Positions 27,954 through 37,983 are shown, numbered from the stretch's first letter. The stretch: 64,000 bases of DNA from Arcicella sp038230735 (GCA_038230735.1 JBBRMR010000003.1:62001-126000); one strand, 5' to 3'. The notes: generated from the sequence alone by a model not told the origin. Program-made: numbers and translations.

Positions 27954-28488
27954 CTTGTCATCCTGAAAGGAACTAACTCCGAAATCCCCAAGGTCTGTTT
28001 CTTTGGTACTCATAGGTAGATTCTTTCGGGGATGCCCAATCAGACTTCATTTTCTATTTCAAGGAATAATAAAATTCCAATTTGGATTATGTTCATTTAT
28101 TAACGCCTCTTTCTTATCCCTCATCATTAACTCGATTTCTTTTTCTCGTTCGATAGCGTGTTGGATGTATTGATAATGTTCGTAGTGTAATAAATTGTAG
28201 CAGTAGTATTTACCTGCAAAAGTTTTTGGATTACCCCTATTTTCAAAGTGTTGTTGCATTCTAATTTGTAAATTGTTGGTAACGCCAGTGTAAAGAACTG
28301 TCTTTCTTGGATTAGTTACGATGTAAACGAAATAATTATGTTGCTTCATAAGCGGTTATGTTTGAATTTTGAGTAATAGTTATTCTAAAATAATTAAAAG
28401 GACATCATTAGTTTAAATAACCTAACTGTGAAGACCCCAAAAATTAATTAATTTTCAATTCAGAGTTAGTTCCTTTCAGGATGACAAG
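27954..28488. mobile_element. GIY-YIG gene bounded by 26-bp inverted repeats
   Basis: A 535-bp unit. Its ends are perfect 26-bp inverted repeats (27954-27979 and 28463-28488) beginning CTTGTCATCCTGAAAGG. The left end continues into further palindromic sequence with ATCCCC...GGGGAT up to about 28035. The only gene inside is the GIY-YIG nuclease on the minus strand. No target-site duplication was confirmed. A related 98-bp palindrome without a gene is at 42503-42600. Confidence 0.6.
28059..28349 (-). CDS. GIY-YIG single-domain nuclease
   Basis: A 96-residue protein consisting of one GIY-YIG domain: YFVYIVTNPRKTVLYTGVTN supplies the GIY and YIG beta strands (here VYI and YTG), followed by Arg at LQIRMQQH and the Glu near IEREKEIE that usually binds metal. 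This short UvrC/homing-nuclease-like type is common and repeated in Bacteroidota genomes. It sits inside inverted repeats, which suggests that it travels with or acts on them (inference). Confidence 0.88.
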   Translation of the reverse strand: MKQHNYFVYIVTNPRKTVLYTGVTNNLQIRMQQHFENRGNPKTFAGKYYCYNLLHYEHYQYIQHAIEREKEIELMMRDKKEALINEHNPNWNFIIP

Positions 28489-28552
28489 GACAATTAATTT
28501 GCTCTTGTCGAATTAAATCTTGTGTTTGTTTTCTTGTTTTTACTTGAAATTT

Positions 28553-29491
28553 CTATTTTAAAACCCCCGCAAAAAACGCTTCAACCTCCTCTTTCGTAGG
28601 CTGTTTCACGGGGCGAACTACTCTAAACCCCACAAAGGGTGAATCTGCATTCCACCATTTACTTTTGGGGATTTGGGGGTCTCTTCTGTTCCAAATTAAG
28701 TCAGATTTCAAGCGGTCGGCACTGCGTAATTGGGCTTCTTCGCTTTGGTAATTTCCTCCTTTTACGGTGCTTGAATAACGTTTTAATTTGACATTATACG
28801 GGTCAGATTGACCTTCTTTTAAGGTCTTGTAAAATCCTTCGTCATATTGGTCAAGCGTCCATTCTGCCACATTTCCTAACATATCGTAAAGTCCGAAAGG
28901 ATTCGGTTTTTTCTCCGCTACGTGGTGGTATTTTTCTTCTGAATTTCCTTTAAACCATGCATAATTGCTTAATTCTGAGGGATTTTCTCCAAAAAAGAAA
29001 CGGCTTTTACTACCCGCCCTACACGCATATTCCCATTCAGCTTCGGTGGGCAAACGGTAGAAAAATCCTGTTTTATAATACAACCATTTGCAATACATCA
29101 AAGCCGCATATTGTTGCATTGAATTAGCTGGGAATCCTCCTACTTTGCCCATACCCAAGGTAAAATCAATATATGGCGGACTCGGGCGGGTAATGGCATC
29201 GGGCTTGGGTTCGGGGTCTCTTTCTTCTTCAAAAAAAAGTTGATATTCGTCATACGTTACCTCCGTTTCCCCCATCCAAAAAGGTGCTATTTTTACTTTC
29301 ACTTGTGGACTTTCATCGGCTTCGTGTCCAGATTCATTTTCGGGACTGCCCAACATAAATTCTCCCGCAGGAATTGGCATCATTTTAAACTTTACGGTTG
29401 TATTTGGAATGACCTGTTCGTAAGCCTTAAAGTCTTGTGATAGAGCTATTTGAGATACTAAAAATAGAAATCCTAAAATTATTTTTTGCAT
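28553..29491 (-). CDS. Secreted SUMF1/formylglycine-generating-enzyme-like protein
   Basis: A 312-residue protein with a signal peptide (IILGFLFLVSQIALSQ) and an FGE-sulfatase (SUMF1) domain: MMPIPAGEFMLGS, WMGETEVTYDEYQ, YRLPTEAEWEYACRAG, LYDMLGNVAEWTLDQY and the final FVGFRVVR. Members include true formylglycine enzymes and gliding/secretion proteins GldJ/GldK; the active-site cysteines of true FGE are not evident, so a structural or binding role is more likely. The oxidoreductase gene follows on the same strand beyond the GIY-YIG element. Confidence 0.88.
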   Translation of the reverse strand: MQKIILGFLFLVSQIALSQDFKAYEQVIPNTTVKFKMMPIPAGEFMLGSPENESGHEADESPQVKVKIAPFWMGETEVTYDEYQLFFEEERDPEPKPDAITRPSPPYIDFTLGMGKVGGFPANSMQQYAALMYCKWLYYKTGFFYRLPTEAEWEYACRAGSKSRFFFGENPSELSNYAWFKGNSEEKYHHVAEKKPNPFGLYDMLGNVAEWTLDQYDEGFYKTLKEGQSDPYNVKLKRYSSTVKGGNYQSEEAQLRSADRLKSDLIWNRRDPQIPKSKWWNADSPFVGFRVVRPVKQPTKEEVEAFFAGVLK

Positions 29492-29573
29492 TATTTTTGT
29501 TAAAAATTTAATCTTTTAAAGGTAAGATAAAAAGTGTGAAAATTAAAGATATGCTCTAAAAAAGGCAAAAAAA

Positions 29574-29653
29574 AACTTCTCGAAAGTTATTTCTACTTTC
29601 GAGAAGTTCGTTCTCTAAAACTTCCCGAAAGTAAAAAGAACTTTCGGGAAGTT
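29574..29653. repeat. Double hairpin of the AACTTCCCGAAAG family, purH terminator
   Basis: Hairpin A has arms 29574-29587 and 29595-29608 (variant core AACTTCTCGAAAG on both sides, so the change is compensated). Hairpin B has arms 29619-29632 and 29640-29653. They begin just after the purH stop and probably act as its terminator. The layout copies the pair at 4481-4563. Confidence 0.8.
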
Positions 29654-29660
29654 GCTTATC

Positions 29661-31181
29661 TTAATGTTTAAAATGACGAATCCCCGTCATCACCATTGCC
29701 ACACCGTTGGCATCACAATAAGCGATTGAATCTTTATCTTTTATGGAACCTCCTGGTTGGGTAACTGCCGTGATGCCAGCCTTGTGAGCAATCTCTACGC
29801 AGTCTGGGAAGGGGAAAAACGCATCCGAAGCCATCACCGCACCCTGCAAATCAAAACCAAATTCTTTCGCTTTTTCGATGGCTTGTTTCAGGGCATCTAC
29901 TCTTGAAGTTTGCCCTACACCGCTGGCTAAAAGTTGTCCTTCTTTTGCCAAAATGATAGTGTTAGATTTAGTATGTTTACAGATTTTTAAGGCAAATTCT
30001 AAGCCTTTCAATTCTGATTCGGTCGGAGCTTTTATAGTTACTGTCTTGAAATCAGCGATTTTTTCAGTTACTAAATCTTTGTCTTGTTCCAATACTCCGT
30101 TCAACAAAGTCTTGAACATTTTTTTGCCAAAAGCAACAGGTTTACGAACCAATAAAATACGGTTTTTCTTTGATTTCAACACTTCCAAAGCCTCTTCTGT
30201 ATATTCAGGAGCAATCAGAATCTCGAAGAAAAGGGAGTTCATTTCCTCGGCAGCGGCTTTATCAACCGTGCCGTTAGTGGCTAAAACACCGCCAAAAGCT
30301 GAGATAGTATCGCAAGCAAAAGCATTTTTGTACGCCTCATATACGGTTGCACCCGTTGCCACGCCACAAGCGTTGGTATGCTTGACAATTACGAAAGATG
30401 TTTCCTCAAATTCATCCAATAAAGTGATACAAGCGTCCACGTCCACCAAATTATTATAAGAGATTTCTTTACCGTGCAGTTTATCAAAAAGAGCCGCTAA
30501 ATCACCATAAAAAGTAGCGGATTGATGCGGATTTTCTCCGTAGCGAAGTCCGTTTTGGGGTAAAGATTTGAAATCGTAAATATCCGTTTTATTACCATTA
30601 AAATACGCATGAATGGCAGTATCATAATGCGAAGACGTACCAAAAGCCAACATTGCAAAACGCTTGCGGTCGGATAAATCGGTTTGGCAGTTTTTATTTT
30701 CCAAGATAGAAAGTACCTCGGCATATTGCGTGCGAGACGAAACTATCAAGACATCGTTAAAATTTTTGGCAGCTCCCCGAATCAGCGAAATCCCGCCAAT
30801 GTCGATTTTTTCAATAATATCATCTTCCGAAGCACCACTCGCCACGGTTTCCTCGAAGGGATATAAATCTACGATAACCAAATCAATCGAAGGGATTTCG
30901 TATTGAGCAGCAGTTTCTATATCTTCCTGATTATCACGACGATACAAAATTCCACCGAATACTTTTGGGTGAAGGGTTTTCACTCGTCCACCAAAGATTG
31001 AAGGATAACTGGTGAGGTCTTCTACCGCCGTTACGGGAATGTTCAACGCTTCGATAAAAGTCTGCGTGCCACCCGTTGAATAGAGTTTTACGCCATTTTT
31101 ATGAAGTAATTCAACAATCGGAGCGAGTCCGTCTTTGTAATAAACCGAAATGAGAGCAGATTGGATTTTCTTGGATTCCAT
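29661..31181 (-). CDS. purH: Bifunctional AICAR transformylase / IMP cyclohydrolase
   Basis: Catalyses the last two steps of IMP synthesis. The N-terminal MGS-like cyclohydrolase domain shows LYSTGGTQTF, GGRVKTLHPKVFGGILYRR and VDLYPFEETV; the transformylase domain shows RYGENPHQSA, VKHTNACGVA and the C-terminal SDAFFPFPDCVE. 506 residues from ATG 31181 is the standard length. The frame is open to 31373, but those extra 64 residues cross a terminator hairpin and are not purH-like. A minus-strand TAATTTTG (31229-31236) may be its -7 box. Confidence 0.96.
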   Translation of the reverse strand: MESKKIQSALISVYYKDGLAPIVELLHKNGVKLYSTGGTQTFIEALNIPVTAVEDLTSYPSIFGGRVKTLHPKVFGGILYRRDNQEDIETAAQYEIPSIDLVIVDLYPFEETVASGASEDDIIEKIDIGGISLIRGAAKNFNDVLIVSSRTQYAEVLSILENKNCQTDLSDRKRFAMLAFGTSSHYDTAIHAYFNGNKTDIYDFKSLPQNGLRYGENPHQSATFYGDLAALFDKLHGKEISYNNLVDVDACITLLDEFEETSFVIVKHTNACGVATGATVYEAYKNAFACDTISAFGGVLATNGTVDKAAAEEMNSLFFEILIAPEYTEEALEVLKSKKNRILLVRKPVAFGKKMFKTLLNGVLEQDKDLVTEKIADFKTVTIKAPTESELKGLEFALKICKHTKSNTIILAKEGQLLASGVGQTSRVDALKQAIEKAKEFGFDLQGAVMASDAFFPFPDCVEIAHKAGITAVTQPGGSIKDKDSIAYCDANGVAMVMTGIRHFKH

Positions 31182-31311
31182 TGGGATTTGAAACGAGCCG
31201 ATAGCCCGTGCTTGTTTGAAATAAGGTGCAAAATTAATACATTTATCGTTTTGTAAGGTATGAGGTTTGAGATTTGGGGTACTAAATATGAGTAAATGAC
31301 TTGTAATCAGC

Positions 31312-31352
31312 ATTTTAAGTGAAATAGTTTTTGAGAATATTTCACTTAAAAT
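31312..31352 (-). terminator. Hairpin after the phosphodiesterase gene
   Basis: Perfect 15-bp arms (31312-31326, 31338-31352) with an 11-nt loop, starting 18 bp after the phosphodiesterase stop on the minus strand. It separates that gene from purH. Confidence 0.7.
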
Positions 31353-31369
31353 ACTAATTTTAGTCGAAT

Positions 31370-32893
31370 TCAATTGTCTGCCAAAACTGCTTTTGCGTAA
31401 TCCACATACCGATACTTACCCAATTTAGTTCTGAAAAGCGTTAAGGTATATTTTCCTTTTTCCGTTTTTACTTCGGTTTTAATGACTTCTTTTTCAGTCT
31501 TCGGTTGCTTCGCATTTTCACCCGTCATTAATTCAGTCATGGCTCTTCCATCCATTGTGAAAGGGGCAGGGATGTTGTAAATACGTAGAATTGTGGGGGC
31601 AATATCAATGTTGCTGGTGGGTACTTCGCTTTCGTAAGTAGGTTTAAAACTTGGTCCAGATGCCAATAACGCAATATGTACTTCATAGGGACTTAGACCG
31701 CCATGACCCGCCACGCCTCTCGAAAAACTGGCACCCGCATAACCCGCACTATTTTTTCGGTCGTCCCAGTTTTCATCCGCTAATATATCAGCCGAACGCT
31801 CATGTTTCCAATGAATGGACTCAAACGAAAGCGTACCTGCCACCGAGCCTTCCATACTGCCACTTTTCTTTGCTTTCGTAAATAAAGGACCAATCCATTC
31901 CTGTGATTGCAGAGCCGTCACAATTTTTTTAATCACGGCTTCCTCATGGTTTTGAACGTATATCGCACCTTCCGCCACCACGACATCTTCACTTTCCTTG
32001 TCTTTTTTCAACCCTTGTTGTATTAAAAATTCTGCAATCCCTTCTTTGCCAACATTCGTAACAAAACCGTGATCGGTTGAAACAATAATGTTATAATTTG
32101 TGGTGAGATTTTTAGTGGCTAACGTTTCCAAAATTCTTCCAAATTCAGCATCAACAATTTTTATGGATTGCATGGCTTTTGCCGAACCGATACCTTCGCT
32201 ATGAGCCGTTCCGTCGGGGTCGCTGAACCATATAGCACTTACCAACGGTCCGTCATTGGCAAATCCATATTTAATTAATCCATCGGTTATCCATTTGTGT
32301 TGCAAGGTATTGGGTTTGGTATTGGCGGGAATTGCCCCAATTTCCTCTGTTAGTATCGTTTTAAAGGTTTCGGGTAAAATTAAAGAGGGATTTACAATCG
32401 CACCCCCGCTCACTTTATGATTTTGCATCATGGCTTGTCCAGAAGAACCCGAACTAAAAACCATCATCTTTTTTCCAGCGGCTTGTAATATTTCACCCAA
32501 TGAAGTTACCGTGAGCAAATGACCATTTGTTGCTTTTTCTATTTTTAATAATTCGGAGGCATCACCCGTATTTAATCCTTTCTTTTTATCTACTTCTGGA
32601 AAATAAACAGTGTTCCCAAGTAAGCCATTAGTACCAGGATAACTTCCGCTTGAATAGGAAGAAGCATTTACTCTTGTAACAGTTGGATAAACGCTGTGAT
32701 GCTGTTTTCCAAAAGCCGCTTTTTTGCTGAAAGCGTATAAATTGGGCATGGCTTCGGGGGTGATATAATCGGGTCGTAAGCCATCAAAAAAAACGATTAG
32801 GGTACGTATTTTTGAGTTATCTACTGCCGTTTGGGCAATACCATTTTTGGATATAAAGCAAAAAGTAATAATAAAAAAATATGTTTTCATCAT
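31370..32893 (-). CDS. Secreted type I phosphodiesterase / nucleotide pyrophosphatase
   Basis: A 507-residue alkaline-phosphatase-superfamily enzyme with a signal peptide (YFFIITFCFISKNGIAQ). The metal site starts with VFFDGLRPDY, the nucleophile Thr is in SVYPTVTRVNASSY, further ligands in FSDPDGTAHSEG and STDHGFVTNVG, and the late GHGGLSPYEVHI. It hydrolyses phosphodiester or pyrophosphate bonds in the periplasm. It follows susD by 152 bp on the same strand with a hairpin between, so it may share in the use of whatever SusCD imports. Confidence 0.92.
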   Translation of the reverse strand: MMKTYFFIITFCFISKNGIAQTAVDNSKIRTLIVFFDGLRPDYITPEAMPNLYAFSKKAAFGKQHHSVYPTVTRVNASSYSSGSYPGTNGLLGNTVYFPEVDKKKGLNTGDASELLKIEKATNGHLLTVTSLGEILQAAGKKMMVFSSGSSGQAMMQNHKVSGGAIVNPSLILPETFKTILTEEIGAIPANTKPNTLQHKWITDGLIKYGFANDGPLVSAIWFSDPDGTAHSEGIGSAKAMQSIKIVDAEFGRILETLATKNLTTNYNIIVSTDHGFVTNVGKEGIAEFLIQQGLKKDKESEDVVVAEGAIYVQNHEEAVIKKIVTALQSQEWIGPLFTKAKKSGSMEGSVAGTLSFESIHWKHERSADILADENWDDRKNSAGYAGASFSRGVAGHGGLSPYEVHIALLASGPSFKPTYESEVPTSNIDIAPTILRIYNIPAPFTMDGRAMTELMTGENAKQPKTEKEVIKTEVKTEKGKYTLTLFRTKLGKYRYVDYAKAVLADN

Positions 32894-32977
32894 GAAATGT
32901 ATGTTTTAAATTGATTTTATGCTAAAAATATGGAATGATGAGGATTAAGTCGCATAGCAATTTTTATATTCCAAACT

Positions 32978-33012
32978 AACTCTACCAAGGGTTTTGAACC
33001 CTTGGTAGAGTT
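32978..33012 (-). terminator. Terminator hairpin after susD
   Basis: Perfect 16-bp arms (32978-32993, 32997-33012) and a 3-nt loop, 34 bp after the susD stop on the minus strand. The sequence (CTACCAAGGGTT type) resembles a repeat used between genes in many Bacteroidota. Confidence 0.75.
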
Positions 33013-33045
33013 GTTTCGACTTAAATCCGATAAATAATCAGTTTT

Positions 33046-34542
33046 CTACTTCTCCCACCAAACCTTCGTATCACTATTATCAGTTCCAATTGAACCTACC
33101 GCACCCGCCAAACCTTCGGGATTCAGGGATTGCAAATAAGTTGGATATGGCACACGGCTCGGGAATAAATTAGCATTTGGAATACCCGTTCCTCGGGGAA
33201 GAATTGGATAACCCGTTCTGCGTTTTTCAAACCAAGCTTGATAATCTACGAAGAAAGAAGCATAATATTTTTGCAACATAATCTGCTCTAACTGCTTTTC
33301 AGGCAATAAAGTGGCATCGTAAGCGACAGATTTTTGAGTCAGAAAGTTGGCTGGAAGCGTTACGCCCCACTGCGTCATCGAAGCGGCAATTCCTGCTTCA
33401 TAATGTGCTTTTGAAGTTTTTCCAGTATTATATCCTTTCAAAGCCAATTCAGCTTTGATGAATTCTACTTCGGCAAAAGGCAACATTACGCCCAATTGTG
33501 GAAGCGTTTTTAACACATCCGTATAACTCGAATTTTGCCCAACCACATATTCCAACGTTGTGGGATAACCACTTTGAATTCCTCTGAAAGTAGGTATACC
33601 ACCAACTGTAATGGGAATTGCCCATACGGTTCTCCGTGGGTCTCCGCTGGCGTTCAAATTACCCAAGAAAAATTCTGTAAAATACGTTCCTTCTCGCCAA
33701 TCCAAAGTTCTGGCGTTAAAGTAAGGATTGAAATAAGGCGTTGTGCCTGGATAACGAAAAATCCCATCTTCGGCATTGGCGGAAATCAAGGGATATTTGG
33801 TGGCATCTGCCAAAATTGCATTGATTTGCTCTTTGATATTAAGTTCTCCGTCCTTCTTCAAAAGTCTCAATAATATCCTCAACTTCAAGGAATTTGTAAA
33901 TTTTTTCCAACGCTGAATCCCAACATTTTTTGTACCCGTCAAAGCATTTGCCGCATACACCAAATCGCCACCGTAAGTCAAAGCCTTATTATCATCAAAT
34001 AGAGCATTTGCGGTTTCTAAATCCTTCAAAATTTGCGTGTAAATGTCTTTTTGCTTATCAAAACTTGGTTTAAAAACGCCCGAAGTTGCCTCAATTGCCT
34101 GTGAATAAGGCACATCACCGTACAAATCGGTTAAAATTGAATAGGCATAACATTTATACACTAAGGCAATGGCTTTATAATTATTTTCTTTCAATCCATC
34201 AGCAATGTTATAAATATTATCAATATCGGCAAGATTTTGGTAAAAACTCGTCCAAACCCCAGCCCCTGGATTAACCACGTATCGGTGCAAACCTAAGCCA
34301 CTTGTGCTTGACCGTGGAGCATCCATTTGCATCAGTTCATGGGTAAAATTTCGGGCGGCAGTTACGGAACTATTGACAATACGATACTGCATTTGACCTA
34401 AAATAACCCCTGGATTTACTTTCTCTGGGCGATTTGGGTCGATATTTAACGTATCAAAATCTTTGGTACAAGCACTTGTCAAAAGAAAAATGGAAATGAT
34501 AATTCCGAAAATGGATTGATTTTTATTCAGTATATTCTTCAT
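33046..34542 (-). CDS. SusD/RagB-type nutrient-binding outer membrane lipoprotein
   Basis: A 498-residue lipoprotein (lipobox LLTSAC, Cys near residue 25, followed by TKDFDTLNIDPN) that caps the SusC barrel and binds the substrate outside the cell. DPNRPEKVNPGVILGQMQY and MLPFAEVEFIKAELALKGY are typical of the SusD-like_2 group, whose members often serve non-glycan or peptide-like ligands as well as sugars. Placed 20 bp after susC, one operon. Confidence 0.94.
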   Translation of the reverse strand: MKNILNKNQSIFGIIISIFLLTSACTKDFDTLNIDPNRPEKVNPGVILGQMQYRIVNSSVTAARNFTHELMQMDAPRSSTSGLGLHRYVVNPGAGVWTSFYQNLADIDNIYNIADGLKENNYKAIALVYKCYAYSILTDLYGDVPYSQAIEATSGVFKPSFDKQKDIYTQILKDLETANALFDDNKALTYGGDLVYAANALTGTKNVGIQRWKKFTNSLKLRILLRLLKKDGELNIKEQINAILADATKYPLISANAEDGIFRYPGTTPYFNPYFNARTLDWREGTYFTEFFLGNLNASGDPRRTVWAIPITVGGIPTFRGIQSGYPTTLEYVVGQNSSYTDVLKTLPQLGVMLPFAEVEFIKAELALKGYNTGKTSKAHYEAGIAASMTQWGVTLPANFLTQKSVAYDATLLPEKQLEQIMLQKYYASFFVDYQAWFEKRRTGYPILPRGTGIPNANLFPSRVPYPTYLQSLNPEGLAGAVGSIGTDNSDTKVWWEK

Positions 34543-34562
34543 GATTTTTAAATTTCAAAGGG

Positions 34563-37500
34563 TTAAAATTTCAAGGTTAAATTAGCTCCCATGATGCGAG
34601 CGGAAGGAAATTGTGTTAATTCAACCCCAGGAGTAAGCGTACCATTATTCAAATTTCCGCCTTCGGGATCAAAGCCTGGGAATTTGGTAAAATTGAATAA
34701 ATCACGCCCGAATATTGCCAAACTTGTTCCTTTTACGCCTAATTTACCGAGAAGTTTTTGGGGTAAACTAAATTCAAATCTTACCTCTCTAATTTTCAAA
34801 AAAGTAGCATCAAAAATGTTCACTTCGGCATTACTGATTTGGTAATAATTATCGTAATAAGCACTCGCTGCCACTTTTACGGTGTTTGGTTTATAGGAAC
34901 CATCGGTTTGCAAAACCACGCCATCGCCAATTAATCCACCATCTCGTCCAGGCAAGGTTATCACCGTTTTGCCCAAGGTATTATTTTTATGATTGGTTTG
35001 CGAATACATACTTCCTCCCATTTGTCCATCAAGTAAAACGCTTAATTTTAAGCCTTTATAAGTAAATTCGTTGGATAAACTTCCCTTCCAATCGGCAAAA
35101 GCATTGCCCCATTTTTTGAGCGTTGGGTCAAGGGCGGCGGGCAAACCGTTAGTGCCATAAATAATTTGTCCATCGGGCGAACGCTGAAATCCTTTCCCGT
35201 ACATATCACCCATCAATCCGCCCACCCGAGCTTCGATGGTTACATTTCCCGAATGGCTGTAAATCACTTGGTTCGTGATTCCTTCCGCCAATTCAAGGAC
35301 ATAACTTCTATTTCTTGACCATAAAGCGGTGATGTTCCACGAAAATTTATCCGTTTTCACGGGCTTTGCCGTCAATTTTACTTCGATTCCTTTACTGTTT
35401 ATCAAACCCGCATTTATCAAAGCATTTGAATAGCCCGAGGTTGGGTCTAAGGGAACTGCCAAAATCTGATTTCTACTACTATTATCAAAATAAGCTACAT
35501 CCAAACCGAGGCGATTTTTGAATAATCTTACATCTAAACCAAACTCGTAACTTGACGTGATTTCGGGTTTTAAATTCGCATTAAATAAGGTTGAGGGAGT
35601 GGTGAAACCGTTGCTATAAATTCGGTCATAATAGCCCGTTGTTTGGTAAGGACGAGTATCATTTCCCACCTGAGCCCACGAGGCTCTGAATTTAGCGAAA
35701 GATATTTTTTCGGGCATTCTGAATAATTCGTGCAACAAGAAACTCGTGCTTACCGAAGGATAAAAATAAGAATTACTGCTAAACGGTAATGAACTTGACC
35801 AATCATTTCGGGCGGTAACATCCAGAAAGATTTTTTCATCAAAAGCAATCTCCGAAGCACCGTACACACTGTTGATTACTTTTTTGGTACGAAGTGGGTC
35901 AGAAACTGGAGCATCCAAACTGTTAGAAATCTGGTAAATTCCTGGTTGAGCGAGTTGGTCGGCGTATAAACCCACAAAATCGTAAGTCTGACGCATGGCA
36001 TTTGCCCCACCCGAAGCCGTTACGTGAATTTTGTTGAAAGTCTCTTTGTAGGTCAATAAAAAGTCGGTATTCAGTTCGTAATTAAAAACATTTTGCTCAC
36101 GATACATCCCCTTTGGATATTTTGTCATGCTGTATGGACGTTGCTGATTCCGAAATTCAAAAGCCATATCCAAACCACCACGCACGGTTAAATCCAAGTT
36201 TTTATTGATTTGATAATTAGCGGTGATATTACCAATAAATCCATTTTTATTCATTTTATTGAGCATCTCGTACATATCCAAATACGGATTATCGGGACCA
36301 GGATTGAATGGATTTTTCTGCTGTATTCCTTCCAAACCTGGCACCCAATAAGGCTTAAACCACTGTGGATTTACGTTTGGTGCGGTTCCGATAATCAAAA
36401 AATACATCAAAGATTGGTTGTTATAACCCGCTGCAGGAAGATTATCGCTTCGTTTGTTGGTATAATTTGCCTTACCCGAAATCTTTAATTTGCTGGATAA
36501 TTGTTGGCTCACCGAAAGCGAAGCGTTGATTCTTTCAAAACCCGTATTGGGAACAATCCACTCATTTTTGAGGTGCGTTAATGAAAAACGAGCCGAACCT
36601 TTTTCCGTGCCACCATCCAAGGAAATGCTGTTTGAGAAAGTTACACCCGTTTGAAAAAAACCTGAAATATAGTCTTTATAAGGAACCCACGGCGTTCTCA
36701 CCGTTGCTTTGTTATCGGGTGTATTGGGGTCGTATTGAAAGTAAGATTGACCATTAAATTTTGGACCATAAGCCCGACCTGCCGCTGCCGAGGTACTTGT
36801 ATTGATGCCGTCGGCACTATTTCCATACGAATAATAGACATCCGTTCGACCTTCTCCGTATTCAAATTGATAATCTGGATAACGGTTTACTTGCTCAATA
36901 TTATAGTTTGAATTGAAGGTAACACCAATTATATTATCTTTTCTGGCTCCAGACTTTGTGGTAATTACTAACGCTCCACCAGCCGCTCGACTGCCATAAA
37001 GTGCCGTTGCCCCAGGTCCTTTCAAGACTGTTACATTTTCAATATCATCGGGGTTCAAATCAGAAACCGTTGAGCCATAGTCGATTGGACTATCCGCTGA
37101 AAGGTGGGAAGTAAAACCCGTACCCGTAATTTTGCTACTGATTGGCACACCATCTAACACAATTAAGGCTTGATTGTTTTCCAAATTCAGAGAAGTCTCA
37201 CCTCTAAGCGTGATACGTGAAGAACCCATCGGTCCACCCCCAACGCCCTGAATATTCAGGCCCGCCACTTTTCCAGACAGCGTATTGACCCAATTATTAG
37301 ATTTGGCATCAACCACGGCATTTGAATTGATACTGGTAGCGGCAAAACCGAGTGATTTTTCTTCCCTTTTAATACCCAAAGCCGTAACCACGACTTCTTC
37401 TAAAGATTTAGTATCTTCGGTTAAAACAACATTCAAAACTGAACGATTATCCACTAAGATTTCTTGGTTTTTGAAACCTACCGTAGAAAATATAAGTATA

Positions 37501-37715
37501 TCTTTCGGTGAATTTAGTGCAAGTTTGAAAAAACCTTTGCCATCGGTAACTGTACCCGTTTTTGTCCCTTTAATTTGAATATTTACGCCAGGGATTACTT
37601 CACTATTTACGTTGCTGACCGTCCCAGAAATGGATAAATTTTGAGCAAATAATTGGGAAGAAATTGAAAGGAGGAAATAAAGGAATATTGAAATCCTTTG
37701 TATAATTTTTTTCAT
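34563..37715 (-). CDS. SusC/RagA-type TonB-linked outer membrane transporter
   Basis: A 1050-residue TonB-dependent barrel. Signal peptide to about residue 24 (LFAQ), then a carboxypeptidase-regulatory-like domain (ISGTVSNVNSEVIPGVNIQIKGT), a TonB-box-like segment with EEVVVTALGI, the plug domain (GKVAGLNIQGVGGGPM, VLDGVPISSK, VLKGPGATALYGSRAAGG) and a long barrel ending in ...GANLTLKF. Acts with the SusD protein encoded 20 bp downstream; substrate not deducible. No sigma/anti-sigma pair adjoins it; an Lrp-type regulator is divergent. Confidence 0.95.
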   Translation of the reverse strand: MKKIIQRISIFLYFLLSISSQLFAQNLSISGTVSNVNSEVIPGVNIQIKGTKTGTVTDGKGFFKLALNSPKDILIFSTVGFKNQEILVDNRSVLNVVLTEDTKSLEEVVVTALGIKREEKSLGFAATSINSNAVVDAKSNNWVNTLSGKVAGLNIQGVGGGPMGSSRITLRGETSLNLENNQALIVLDGVPISSKITGTGFTSHLSADSPIDYGSTVSDLNPDDIENVTVLKGPGATALYGSRAAGGALVITTKSGARKDNIIGVTFNSNYNIEQVNRYPDYQFEYGEGRTDVYYSYGNSADGINTSTSAAAGRAYGPKFNGQSYFQYDPNTPDNKATVRTPWVPYKDYISGFFQTGVTFSNSISLDGGTEKGSARFSLTHLKNEWIVPNTGFERINASLSVSQQLSSKLKISGKANYTNKRSDNLPAAGYNNQSLMYFLIIGTAPNVNPQWFKPYWVPGLEGIQQKNPFNPGPDNPYLDMYEMLNKMNKNGFIGNITANYQINKNLDLTVRGGLDMAFEFRNQQRPYSMTKYPKGMYREQNVFNYELNTDFLLTYKETFNKIHVTASGGANAMRQTYDFVGLYADQLAQPGIYQISNSLDAPVSDPLRTKKVINSVYGASEIAFDEKIFLDVTARNDWSSSLPFSSNSYFYPSVSTSFLLHELFRMPEKISFAKFRASWAQVGNDTRPYQTTGYYDRIYSNGFTTPSTLFNANLKPEITSSYEFGLDVRLFKNRLGLDVAYFDNSSRNQILAVPLDPTSGYSNALINAGLINSKGIEVKLTAKPVKTDKFSWNITALWSRNRSYVLELAEGITNQVIYSHSGNVTIEARVGGLMGDMYGKGFQRSPDGQIIYGTNGLPAALDPTLKKWGNAFADWKGSLSNEFTYKGLKLSVLLDGQMGGSMYSQTNHKNNTLGKTVITLPGRDGGLIGDGVVLQTDGSYKPNTVKVAASAYYDNYYQISNAEVNIFDATFLKIREVRFEFSLPQKLLGKLGVKGTSLAIFGRDLFNFTKFPGFDPEGGNLNNGTLTPGVELTQFPSARIMGANLTLKF

Positions 37716-37791
37716 ACTTTGTTATGAGTTAGTTGAATTATATTCTACTATAAAGATGCCGTGGCAGATATAATCCATTGAGAATTAATCA

Positions 37792-37818
37792 CAAAAGTAT
37801 ATTTTAAATGATAGCCAA
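37792..37818 (-). promoter_or_regulatory. Possible promoter of the susCD operon
   Basis: On the minus strand TACTTTTG (37792-37799) matches the TAnnTTTG box, with TTG (37816-37818) 16 bp upstream, slightly short of the usual spacing. It lies about 80 bp before the susC start, in the divergent region shared with the Lrp-type gene. Confidence 0.45.
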
Positions 37819-37983
37819 TTGTTACTGAAATATGAAGATTTGGTTACGATTTTGATATGAAATTGTTAATAAATGTCGCACAGTATTAAGGAATTTCATT
37901 TATCAATCATTGTTGAATTTAATGGCAGAAAATTGGTTTTAGTATTTTGTTTTGTAATTTGTAAACAACGTTCTTCGTGAACT

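Noticed and set aside
31182..31373. N-terminal extension of PurH by 64 residues
   Set aside because: It would read through the hairpin 31312-31352 and has no PurH similarity.
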